Source: Sphagnum compactum
Taxonomy: Eukaryota > Bryophyta > Sphagnopsida > Sphagnales
Direction of reading: 5' to 3'
DNA length: 64,000 nt
NCBI GenBank assembly: GCA_965153455.1
Contig: OZ234495.1
Coordinates: forward strand, 19,030,875-19,094,874
Under the pieces are notes generated by a model that did not search any database, was not told where the DNA came from, and saw only the letters and a list, made by a program, of their open reading frames with translations. A program made the position numbers and the translations under genes. The number at the start of each line of letters is the position of its first letter. The stretch's first letter is position 1. This document shows positions 1 to 10,739 of the stretch, in pieces.

Positions 1-1110
1 TCTCAATCAAGTCCAAGCTAAAATTAGTACTTTAAAAAAAAAATCTATAACAGTTGCCAGGGAATTCTTCATCACAACCCAAACTGGGAAATCTTTGTTT
101 TTCAACTCCGATACCCAAGAATCGGTTCGGTTCAAGCTGCTGCTTCTTCGGATCAGCCACGAGAATTCTGGATCTAACGCACTATATATATGTACCATAT
201 GTTTTTCCTCGAAAAGTCTCTTCCACCAACCATGTGCTTCTAAACAACCCATCACAAAACAATTTGAAACACTAAAAAGTATACATATGCCAGTCCAAAG
301 AAATGCAACAGGGAAAAAGAAAAAAGAAAAAAAGGTCCATCACATGGAAAAGCAAAGAAGAAAGTAGTCCATCAGAAAAAAAAAATGCAATAAAAAATTA
401 GGGTTTAGGGTGAACTAGTAGTGCCTATGTTCTTAGGTAGGTAGTAGGTTCTTTTGCTTTTTATTTATTTTAGTGAGATCCCTTATATTAGAGGCTATAG
501 CAATTTCAAGGTGGGTGATTTAGTTTAAAATTGGTTGAATATTTATAACAATTTAGAAGCAAACCCAAGAAAAGTAAGGATTGTAGTTTTTTACTTACCA
601 TGGTAGCATTGGAGAAGTGGAATTTAAGGAAAAAAAATTTGATACAATTTATGAAATTGGAATTTTCAAAACAAAATGTTATTCAAAATTGCTTGCAATT
701 TTAAAAAAAAAAGCTTGGATGTGAGTATCATTATTATGTAGAATAAAGTCAAGAGAGAACACACATTGGAGGGGCAATGCTTATTAAAGTGTGACACAAT
801 TTTTAAAGTGTGAAAAATTGAAGAATTCTTAGTCTTTATTAATTTATAAGAAGTTCAAATTTTTTAAAAATAAAATTGTTTTTTTTTTTGGGGGTGTTAA
901 TCCAATTGTGCTTTGATTATCATAGTTTTGTGTGAAAGGCCAAAATTTTGTCAACTTTGTCATGTGAAATGTGTAAAGGATAAAGCTTGAGACCACAAGC
1001 TTACTTTACAATGTCACTTTGCCAGAGCTCAGCTTCAAGATGAGCAGCTTCCAGTTTTCAAGATGTGTTTTACAGGTTGTCTGTCGCGAGGCAACGGCTG
1101 TATTTAGAAG
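1..1110. other. Gene-free AT-rich stretch upstream of phytocyanin
   Basis: No reading frame here resembles a protein family; the short ORFs have low-complexity, non-conserved translations. The DNA is AT-rich with several A or T runs. Bases 400-411 contain two adjacent plant-telomere-like heptamers (TTTAGGG type), too few to mean a telomere tract. The last few hundred bases probably contain the upstream promoter of the phytocyanin gene. Confidence 0.6.
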
Positions 1111-1123
1111 ACTACTATATATA
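1110..1123 (+). promoter_or_regulatory. Candidate TATA box of the phytocyanin gene
   Basis: The sequence CTATATATAAC lies about 515 bases before the chosen ATG at 1634. If used, transcription would start near 1145-1155 and give a leader of almost 500 bases. The leader would include the trinucleotide repeat at 1555-1604. This is placed by consensus only. Confidence 0.45.
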
Positions 1124-1554
1124 ACACAATGCAAGCAGCTTCGCCAAAAAATTCCAGCTTGCACATCTCTCCTTTACACTCTGCCACCAGTTGACAACCC
1201 CAATTTTCCTACACAAACAAACAGTTAGTTCTAGTACATCTTGCACCCCGCTACAAACAAACAAAGAAAGATAGAGAGCCTTTCAATCCACAACTGGTGG
1301 ATCCATCTCACAGTGCTCTTAAAGATCCGCGGTTTTGCATTGTCAAGCTCTGCTCTGCTGTGGAACAAGTAGCTTGGGATTGCATTGTCAAGCTCTAGTG
1401 CTGTGGAACAAGTAGTGAGCTTGAGTTCTTCTTGTCGTGGTCATCAGCGCCTAGCTAGATAGAGGGGGGACTGCAGGATCAGAACTGGTTTAAGCTTGAA
1501 CTTGATCATTGGGTGGTGGGTGGGTGGCTGCGCGGCAGGCAGGCAGATCAAGCT

Positions 1555-1604
1555 CGTAGTAGTAGTAGTAGTAGTAGTAGGAGGAGGAGGAGGAGGAGGA
1601 GGAG
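1555..1604 (+). repeat. Compound trinucleotide microsatellite (GTA)n-(GAG)n
   Basis: About eight GTA units run directly into about eight GGA/GAG units in the presumed 5' leader of the phytocyanin gene. The tract lies in the same frame as the downstream coding sequence with no stop between them. Length changes here could alter the leader or an N-terminally extended product. Confidence 0.9.
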
Positions 1605-1633
1605 TATTGCAGCCTGTTCTGAGATCAAGAAGT

Positions 1634-2927
1634 ATGGCGGTAGCAGCTTCTTCTTCTTCCAGTGTGCAGCAACCGGCGGTAGTACTGGTAGTATTACTGG
1701 TGGGATTCATGTTTCTAGCTGTGATCCAGTTGCCGGGAGTTGGAGCTACAGTGTATACAGTCGGCGGTTCTAACCAATGGAATTTTCCTCCTCCAACTGC
1801 TGCCAATCCTCTTACTTGGTATAACGATGTGTGGGCAGCAAACATTACCTTCAAAGCTGGCGATGTGCTAGGTAAGTAAACATCTTCTGCTGCTGCAATC
1901 TCCAGTAGCGCTGGCTTGATCTAGTCGGTTATAATCTCATGCATGCGGCCTCCTGCGTTTTTGTATAGAACTTTTGTTCAGCTCATGCCAATCATGCAGT
2001 ACGCAGTTGCAGCTAGACTCCAGTACTACGTCGCAGCTGCTCATATGATCCCCGATGCCATGCACTAGTTAGTTACAGTAGAGACCTCTCTCATGTACTA
2101 CAGCCGATACTAGCTACATTAGAATCTTGCCACCCATGAGATCCTAGTGAGGACTGACGAGGAATGTTTTCAAGGTAGTTTTCTCCGACGAGAAATTACA
2201 GCTGATCGGAGGGGCTGATGGGTCATATTCTGTATGTGCAGTTTTCACTTATGAACAGGGTTTTCACGACTTGCTTCAGCTCGCTAATGAAGCAGATTTC
2301 AGCCAATGCACCATCACCTCTCCGCTTGCCACCTACACCTCCGGAAACGATCGTATTACCGTTCCACAAGGGACTTCCTACTTCATCTGTGGGATTCTCG
2401 GTCACTGTCAATTGGGCATGCAGTTGAAGGTCGTAGCTACTGGTGGAAGTGCCACTCCTCCAGCTTCTTCGAGCCCTCCTCCAGCTGCAGCTTCATCTCC
2501 GCCTCCCGCCAGTACTCCTCCACCTCGTTCTTCGCCTCCTCCAGTTGTAATCCCTCCACCTGCTTCTCCTCCTCCCGCTTCCACCACTCCTCCCACAACT
2601 CCTCCAGCTGCTGCTCCGGAACCAGCTACTACCACTCCTTCAGTCTCTCCTGCAGCTAGTCCCGTAGTTTCTCCTGCCGCTCCTCCGCCGGTTGTCCACA
2701 CTCTGGCCCCTCCTCCCGCTCCCGTGGGCAGCATTCCCAGTTCTTCTCCCACTACTGCTATTTCCCCATCTGGTGAAGCCAAAGTGCCCAGCACCTCACC
2801 GGGACCTGCTCCAGCTAAGGCACCAGCATCAGCATCAGCTGCTAGTCCCGGCTCTGCAGCTTTGCACTGTATCGCACAGCTGTTGCTTGCCGTTCTCGCG
2901 TCTTGTGCAGCTTCTTTGCTCTTGTAA
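1634..2927 (+). CDS. Uclacyanin-type phytocyanin with Pro-rich tail and GPI signal
   Basis: Two exons, 1634-1871 and 2242-2927, join as a 307-residue protein across a GT-AG intron. Residues about 14-38 are a hydrophobic signal peptide. The plastocyanin-like domain (about 39-143) carries a full type 1 copper set by family spacing: His88, Cys129 (in YFICG), His134 and Met139, with Cys102 and Cys135 as the likely disulfide. Met as axial ligand points to the uclacyanin branch rather than stellacyanin (Gln). Residues about 146-280 are rich in Pro, Ala and Ser with many SPP/APP motifs, typical of arabinogalactan-type glycosylation. The last 23 residues are hydrophobic, as in a GPI-anchor signal. 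The product is therefore expected on the outer plasma membrane or in the wall; a redox role is presumed for the family. The ATG at 1634 was chosen because it places the signal peptide at the N terminus; an in-frame ATG at 1496 would add a poly-Val/poly-Gly extension. Confidence 0.93.
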
Positions 2928-4331
2928 GTTCAAATTTAACCAGCTGCTGCACAGTACATATTATTCCCACTATAATTAGATCTCATCACTGTGCTCTTGA
3001 GCATCATTGAAAGCTGAGTGCAGATCAAGGCAAAATACTGTCAAGTTTGAACTTCTTCTTCTTCTTCTGTTAAATCGTCCTTGGCAACCAAGGAGATTTC
3101 TCCTTCCGTTGTGGCCTGCAGCTGCATGTCCTCCAGCTCCCCCCACCAGCTGATCAACCCCAACAACCCAACAGAGTTCAGAAAAATCTCTCAACTTCCC
3201 AAATTCTTTGTTGCAAATGGAATAAAGCAAATATATATGTGTCTATGGTTTGTGTATCTATCAGATTGTAGTACTTGGGTGGTTCATGAATATTTCTGAT
3301 CAGCTTTACCTGCATATGAAGAAGTTACTATCTCTAGAGAATTTAACCCAGGTGTACCTAGCTAAGTTCAGATGTTTGTGCATCCATGGCCTCTCTGACA
3401 ATTATGCATGAAAAACTAACTGCATGGTAAAAAGTTTTGAGAGTCTAAGTTTGAATTTGAACCCAGTGATCCTCTCACAATGCATTGCAAACTTGTATAA
3501 TTTGTTTTCCTGAGAGTTGAATACTCAGGTTTCAAACATTTGCTAATCACTATCCATTCTGCTAGGTCCTTCAAAGAGAAATAAAAAGTTGCACCTTCTC
3601 TCGGGGTCAAATTGCATTCTCAAGGTTTGTGCAGAGCTAGAAGAAAAGATTTTGAGAAATCATAAATGTAGTCATTAGATAGATCCATTTTTCTGGTATA
3701 GTAGCTTGTTTGCAAATGCTGCATGAAATAGTTTGGTAAGGAAGTTCAAGATACTCTGGAAAATCATCACAAAATTTTTGGAATGACGAAACATGATTTT
3801 GAAAATCAGGACAACGTTTTGCAAGAAAGTACAAAGAAAATCTGATTCAAATCATGAATTTTTTTTGCAAGAAAAAATGCAATCTAAAATCATGAGAGAA
3901 AAGTTGCAAATGATATCAATGATATTCAGATTGTCTTTTAAGTACATGTAGCAAAAAAAAGACATTTTGTTATAAAATAGCAAAATATTGAATTTTTTCC
4001 TACTTGTATATATGAAGTGTAGCCCTAAAATGTACAAGTATGTATTTTCGACTTTTGCAAAACCTATTATCATATTTTCATAACTTCACCATCAAAGAAT
4101 GCTGCAGATTGCGTTGATATGGTTTAGTTTGAGGCTGCACATTATGGAACATTGTGATCTAGCCAAGGAGAATGGAACTTGTCTGTGTCCCAGATTAGAG
4201 GGGTGTTTTACAGATCGCATAAATATTAGATTCAATATGTGGAGCTAGTGATGGACTATGAAGATGCAGATGTCATGGAAAGAATTATGAAGTGAGGGGG
4301 TGGAGATAGAAAAGTTCTGAAATTTCCATCC
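2928..4331. other. Intergenic: 3' ends of two convergent genes
   Basis: This holds the 3' flanks of the phytocyanin (+) and the kinesin-light-chain-related gene (-), which converge here. Short ORFs in it do not resemble known proteins. Bases 3640-4080 are AT-rich. No repeat or RNA gene was recognised. Confidence 0.6.
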
Positions 4332-7300
4332 TCACTTCAATCTGTGATTCTCATTCCTTGCACTCAAGAGCAATTCCTCAAGCTTTCGGGTCTTGTGTAT
4401 GTAAGTGCGACCCGCATCCTTGAGTAGCTGTTGAAGACGTTCCCGATCATTGTGGACATCAGGGTGCACTGTGCCAAGCTTTCCCTCCTTGATTTCTACC
4501 ACCTCTTCCAGCAGCTTAATTGCATCCTCAACTCTGCACACCATGCAAGTGTGCACTTCAAGTTAGCTCTACTTGGAACCAAGCAGGTGAAAAGAGGAAT
4601 CCCACTTGGACATGAATAGGTACCCTCTGAGAAACTATCAACAACACTTAATCTTGACAATTCGTCAACCAAATGTTGTGATATGGAATTTCATCAGACC
4701 TTGCTAGGAGTTTCAGGAAAAATCAGGCATTTTGCTTGGAGGATATGATCCCTATCTAGAAGACAACAAGTTTCAGTCAATTTAGTGGCACGATCCCATG
4801 TGAGAGGCACTTTGTACATGTGTTTTGTGTGTACCTTCCAAGTGCATCATAAGATCCTGCCAGGTTGGTGGATACATCAAGAGTGTCAAGATGATGGGGC
4901 CCACATGTTTCCTCCAAAACTCTTTTTGCCTCTTGAAATAAGCCAGCTGCTTGCTCAACGTCACCAACCTCAATACATGCAACACCCATTTGGTTCAATA
5001 ACATTCCTAGCAGTGCAGTCTTCCGCATGCCACCTTCCTTCAACTTTTTCGCAGCACTATTGAAGGCATCCAATGCAGGTGTAAACTTGTCCATCATGTT
5101 ATACAGGATTCCCATCTGTGCTTCAATTCCACTCACTGAAGCTTGCTGACCTACAGACTCCAACAACAACAACACGAGGTTATAGAAGGAACAAGAAAAA
5201 AAAACTGTCTTTGCACTGTAGAACATCATGCTGAGGACATAGTCAACAATCCCACAACTCAGATCCTCAATTGCTGGCTGGAAAAAGATATCACAAATAT
5301 GTTACAATGTCAGAATGCCCTTATCTTTTTCACTCTATGACTTAATGTTGAACCAAGGAACATTTACAATTTTAGGGTTCACAAAAGAGCTCATGGATCA
5401 GAAGGCCACTCAAACCCTATCACTATGGTTGCAGCTAATTCGATAGCATACTTGTAAAAAAACTCATCTCAGGTGATGAGATGAACACCTCCATATTTAT
5501 GACATAGACACAGTGGGGTGATGGAAATTGTATCCTGTTGCAATAGGTCCAAGGTAGGAAAATGACCTGGAATGGATGCTTGAATGCCAAGAGCATCTTT
5601 TAGGAGCCTGAGAGCATACTCTTTTTCATTTAGTTGTTCAAGGATGACAGCAATGTCAGTCAACCCATCTGCAACATCTTCAGGGGCATGACCAGCGCCC
5701 TGCTTGCCATATATTCTCAGAGCACTTTCACAGTAGGACTTGGCTTCACAAGGCTTATTGCTCCTCAAATAGAGATCAGCTAAACTCACATAAACTGCAG
5801 CCACTGATGTGTGATCTTCACCTTTCAACACCTTGAATCCTGTGAGTGACTTTTGATAAGACAGCACTGCTTCTGCATTACGACCAAGTGCAAGTTGTTC
5901 ATCTCCAATGCTTGAATGCACTGCCGCCACCTCAACCTGCTCCCACCAAGTTAGGCATTGTGCAGCAGTTTCAAAAACATGTCTGAAGGGTCAGAAAGAA
6001 TTCAACAACATGCCAGGAAATGTGAGCGTAAATGAAGGATATAACAAAATGTCCCCAAATGTGAGGTTTTACCTGCAAACCGTTGGCTTGGAGGCTTGCA
6101 CTAGCATGGACCAAATTCTCCAGTGCCTTATCATGGTTTCCACTTGCACTAAAGACTAGTGCCAGAAGTCGGCGGTCAGCAGCTTCCTCCAGACAGCCTA
6201 GCTCACTGCATTCTTGATGGATGGCTAAGGCATGCTGACACAAATTCTCAGCTTCTTGGAATTCCATTGCCTGCATGGATGATGACCCCCACCACACAGT
6301 GACCCATTACTTGAACAACCCCTGTTGATTTCTCACATTCTCCAGAATTTGCTTTCTGATTTCCTGATATCAGGAAGAGATATCCTGATATCCTTTCATG
6401 GCAAATGCCCTAGAATGATGATCACTGCCAAAACGCTCCCCAAAATTCAAGTCAAACAATGTTTTTGAACTTGCTAAAAAGAATAGCACATTCTTTTCCA
6501 CACAAGATGTGTGTCTGATGCTTGGGATGTGAACAAAATTTGTCACAAAAGGCAATCCACTCCATTCTCCTGGATTCACAAAGAGTTTGTAACAAGAAAA
6601 ACTCTCCAAAATTTGAGAGATTTGCAATAAGAAAATTGCCAAAACAGAACAACAACAACTGCCAGAGATAAAAGGAAAGATTTTACCTTACCTGTAAGTG
6701 AGCTTCAGCTATGTAATGGCAGGTTTCGCCAACACGAGGATCCAAGTCTCCCAGCACGTTCTTCTGCAGAGCGAGGGCGGCATGGTAGGATTCCAATGCA
6801 GAAGCTTGTTTTCCCATCAGGTTCAAGGTATCTCCTAGCTGCATATGTCCTGCAAACTTGGCCAAAGCATGCTCTTCCCCTCCTTTGGCAACATCAGGAA
6901 GCTGCACGGATCGCTCCAGCAAAGGCACTCCTTCTACATACTGCCCGAGCCGACAATGCAGAGCAGCCAGGATATGGAGGCTCACCACGAGATCCAAGCA
7001 TGTGTTTCCGTCCGTTTCCATGTACTTCTCATAGAAGGAGACAGCTCTTTTGGCATACTCCAGAGCTTTGGCGGGATTCTCACCTGCAGCAAAGGATTTG
7101 GCAAGCTTGACAAGGTAAGGCCCGAGGTTAGCATTGTCTGATCTCAAATCGGACGCGCTCATGATCGCATCCACTGTTGCAACAGGCAGCACGGGCATGA
7201 GCAGCTGCTTTGGAACTGGAGACGCCAGTCTTCGTTCCTGATCTTGCCCCCGGGCATCGACTGCGGATTCTTTCTCTGTGCTGTTCTCTACCCGTGCTGC

Positions 7301-7684
7301 ATCGCCTTGCTGCTGCCGCTTTTGTTGTTGTTGTTGCTTCGGCACGATTTTCGTAAGGTCTACAGAAGCAGAGAAGCTCTTCCTGGCCTCCACAACAGCA
7401 GCAGCCGCAGCAGCAGCAGAGAAACTTTTCCTCGGCCTTTCAGACATGCTCAACCTCGGTCGATCGGCGACCGCAGGGCCGCGAGATTGCTGCTCGGACA
7501 AGCTTTTCCTCGGCCTTTCAGAGGAGACACTCTTCGTCGTCGAGCAGGCATCATCAGCCGGAGGCCTGCTGATTGCAAGAAGCGCCGGTTTGGAAGAATA
7601 CGCTTGTGGCAATCTCTTCGCCGTAGCCTTAGTAAATGCTTGCCAGGGACTTCTCCGCGGCATTGCAACTCGCTCGCATTCCAT
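4332..7684 (-). CDS. Kinesin-light-chain-related TPR protein (KLCR/CMU-like)
   Basis: Five exons on the minus strand: 7684-6692, 6270-6073, 5936-5567, 5150-4835 and 4533-4332. All have GT-AG introns and join in frame to 692 residues. Residues 1-180 are basic, Ser-rich and probably disordered, with repeated RKS(L/F)S motifs near residues 59-63, 85-89 and 101-105 and a poly-Gln stretch near 117-126. From about residue 184 to the end the protein is built of tetratricopeptide repeats with the A/L/Y spacing of kinesin light chains. The segment PGQQASVSGIEAQMG spans the exon 3/4 junction and is characteristic of plant KLC-related proteins. In Arabidopsis this family (KLCR, also called CMU) binds cortical microtubules and stabilises them against cellulose synthase movement; the same role here is inferred. 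The C terminus is a short charged helix. A second Met at residue 8 is an alternative start. It converges with the phytocyanin gene. Confidence 0.93.
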
Positions 7685-8620
7685 TCACAACCAGCTTTCG
7701 TGATCGATCCCAACTCCTTATTCAATCCTTGACTGAAGCTTCATAAACTGCACGCAAACCTGCATCTCTATTGTTGTAGTAATCCGACCAGCAGCACATG
7801 GTATGGAATGAATCTGCAACACAACAGCATCACCTGCATCATCCTCTGCACAGCCTGCAAAATGATGCACCGGGCCCCTGCAGGCGCACTGATCCAAAAT
7901 AAAGATCAAGTAGAAAAAGGAAGGCAATGCTGATCTCCTCCCCTCACCACGACCTTCCGCCGTGAGGTTCTTGGACATCGTCCAATTCCAGCACAGAAGA
8001 AAAAGACATCGAAACTGTTGCACATCGCGGAAGAAAATTCCAGATTTCTTTCCCTCTCCCTCACCTCCTTAACACGAACTCCATGCTCCATGACTCCCGA
8101 CAATGCAGCTCCACCAAACGTGGATCCAACATGGTCGCCAAGCTTCAGAAAGTACCAGGGCTTTCAGAATCAAACAATCAACATCCAAGAACATCATCTC
8201 CTCCTCCTCCTCCTCTTCCTGCTGCTGCTGCTGCTCCAGCGTCAAAACTGCAGCAGCTTCTGAAGATCAGGGATCAACACTGGTCACCAAAAGCTTGACA
8301 ACCGCAGTTCTGATCTACACAGAGAAAATACAAAGCTCCGAATGGAGAGAGAGAGAGCAAAAAGAAAAAAAACCAAGAAAAATTCACACAGCTACAGAGA
8401 GCTTCCACAGACTTTCTGGGAGTATACGCTTCGCAAAAGTTTCCTGCATTTTTGTCTTTCCGAGATCCATGCAAGCTTCCAACAGCAACGACAAAAGCTG
8501 CACGAAAACAAAGACACGCACAAGAGCACGCCGCACTCGAGCTCAGAAGAAGCTGACGCTCCGATCCACTTTTCGCCATTTTTAGCCAACCTATAGCCAG
8601 ATAGAGCAGCCAAAGCACGC
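7685..8620 (-). promoter_or_regulatory. Upstream region and likely leader of the kinesin-light-chain-related gene
   Basis: This is moderately GC-rich compared with the DNA beyond it, with CT/GA-rich and CTG-rich low-complexity patches near 8200-8240 and 8340-8360. Open frames on both strands have biased composition and no recognisable domain, so they are taken as leader or promoter rather than genes. A leader intron is possible but was not placed. Confidence 0.4.
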
Positions 8621-8900
8621 GCTAAAGCATAGAGCCCAATTGCCAGCAATAAGTTCCAGCCTATTTTTTCCCTGGTTATATATAGCCAGAAATATATTAA
8701 AAATTCAGAAGAGCTAAAATCAATTGCTTTATGATATTTTCAATAGCCATAATTCGAAGAAAATTTAAGAAAAAATCGCCAAATTTCTATCCATGGTTCA
8801 AGCAATAGCCACAAATATAGAAGGAAGTTGAAAACTTTTACTTTCATCTCTAGCTTGTAGCCAAATATGGCTAAATCTTCCAGTTCGGCTACATCAGAAA
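8620..8900 (+). repeat. Dispersed repeat copy (TAGCCAAATTTGGCTA family)
   Basis: An AT-rich segment of about 280 bases ends in TAGCCAAATATGGCTA followed by AATCTTCC and then a GGCTAC motif. The order of motifs (GCCAGAAATATA, a long AT-rich stretch, ATATAGAAGGA, the near-palindromic core, AATCTTCC) recurs at 10.5-10.7, 45.9-46.1 and 46.3-46.55 kb. It is followed by a 20-base A run at about 8911-8932. It is probably a degraded transposon; the class is not clear. Confidence 0.55.
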
Positions 8901-9190
8901 ATTGACCCCCCAAAAAAAAAAAAAAAAAAAAAACAGGCTATAAAACATCACATGGTGATTTTGCTAAATAAGGTTTCGTTTTAGCTTGGATGTAGCCTGC
9001 TGTCGCCAGATTTCGCCATAAAAAGATTCCTCCGATTCGTCGCCATATGTGCCAAGTTTGATTACATGGCTACCACTGTATAGCCTGACAGTCGCCTCAT
9101 TCGTTTTTACCGACAGGTAATTAAATTCTGGCTTGGTTCGCCACCCTGGGGTAACAAGTACGGTAGTTACTCCTTTTATTACCTACCCAA

Positions 9191-9710
9191 CCAATCATCA
9201 TACCCATCATCACGGGCAGGGATATAAATTTCTTAAAAACATTTGCAAAATTCTAATCATCATACTCATCATCAAGGGCAGCAGTAAATTTTTTTAACAT
9301 CATCTGCTAATCATCATAATCATCATCATTGGGCAGGGACATAAATTTTTTACAAGCCTCTGCTAATCATTATAATCATAAACATGGGCAGGGATTTTAG
9401 AAAAAAAAAAAAAAAACCGAAGCTAATCATCTTAATCATCATCATGGGCAGGGATTTAATGTTTTTGAAAACATCTGCTAAATTCTAATCATCATACTCA
9501 TCATCATGGGCAGCAATAATAAAAAAATAAAAATGCTAATCATCATAATCATAAACTTTGGGCAGGGATAAAAATAAATAAAACCTAAGCTAATCATGAC
9601 AATTATTTATCATCATGGGAAAGATATAAATTTCTTAAAACCTTTTGCTAAATTCTAACCCTCATAAATCATATTACCATGATTGGAACGGGCAGGGATA
9701 GAATTTTTTA
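9191..9710 (+). repeat. Degenerate ~55-65 bp tandem array
   Basis: About nine imperfect units each begin with a variant of CTAATCATCATAATCATCAT, pass through GGGCAGGGATA and end in an A/T-rich spacer containing AAATTT. Spacer length varies, so the period is irregular. No coding frame runs through it. Confidence 0.85.
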
Positions 9711-10490
9711 AAATATTAATTAATTCTATTGCTTACTACTATATTTAAAAAATAAAATAAAATTCTGGGAAATATAAAATCTTTAAGAATATATTCTGGA
9801 ACTTCAAAACAAATTTTCGACATGAAAATGTTCAAATTAAAAAAATAAAATTATTGAACACTGAAATGTTGAACTACCGTAGCTAATAATTTTATCATTT
9901 ATTGGCTTGCCTTATACACTTTTGAATTTGATGATTTTTGGAATATGGTTGCATGGTAGTTGCAAATTATTATGCATGTCAAATTTGGACCATGTGAAGT
10001 CTTTCATGTTTTGATGGATATGACAATATATATATATACCATAATGGTAAGAAAAAAATTTACAATTTGTTTAAATTCAAAACCATTCTTATATTAAAAT
10101 TTATTAAACACTTATTTACTACGATCATATTGAGATATGATAAAAACCATATACTTGCCCAACATTGAATTATTTCTGGCTAAACTTAATTTACTATAGG
10201 TTATATTAAACCTTGTATTGGGTCCACCCTAAAATTTTCTCTAAAGAAAACACACCCTAAGTTGTTGCTCAAATGGTGCATTGCTGAATGATGATTGGTA
10301 GTTGATGTGAAACTTAATTTACACAACAGTGCAATTATTTGCCTACTTAAAAACAGAAGGCATTCATTTCCAACTTTTTAAAATTAAAAAAACCATTTTC
10401 TTTTTCCCATTGTTTAATAGGCTCTTGTGAGTAATGAATAAATCTGTGGAGGGTAATAAATAAAGCGGGGACTTAGGTTAAAAACACATT
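9711..10490. other. AT-rich intergenic DNA with one hAT-like terminus
   Basis: No gene is visible. At 10157-10167 the sequence GCCCAACATTG matches the right terminus of the putative hAT element at 42406-42416. A left partner was not found, so it may be a solitary or truncated end. Confidence 0.4.
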
Positions 10491-10499
10491 TAGGGTTTC

Positions 10500-10735
10500 T
10501 TTTATTGACGAATGAATCTTCGCCAAATTTCAACCCCCGAAAAATTATGATTTCAACCTATACAAAAGGATTTTCCATGAGAAAAATGGCCCAAAATTCA
10601 GTAGATTCCAATATTTAAAAATTCCAAATCACCAAAGTTTAATATAGAAGGATTCTGCTTTTTTTTCTTTTCTACCTTCATATGTATTATGTAGCCAAAT
10701 TTGGCTAAAGTATTTTCTAGATGATCCCCACATTG
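10500..10735 (+). repeat. Dispersed repeat copy (TAGCCAAATTTGGCTA family)
   Basis: This contains CGCCAAATTTCAA, a middle AT-rich section, ATATAGAAGGATTCTG and the perfect 16-base palindrome TAGCCAAATTTGGCTA at about 10692-10707, followed by a GATGATCCCCAC motif. It is a diverged copy of the repeat at 8620-8900. Confidence 0.55.
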
Positions 10736-10739
10736 GGTA

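Noticed and set aside
400-411. Two telomere-like TTTAGGG units
   Set aside because: Only two units, so compatible with chance or an interstitial trace.
2408-2794. 128-codon Gly-rich minus-strand frame
   Set aside because: It is the antisense shadow of the Pro-rich tail of the phytocyanin.
7244-7732. Leu/Cys-rich plus-strand frames opposite the KLC-related first exon
   Set aside because: Antisense to poly-Gln and poly-Ala codon runs of a well-supported exon.
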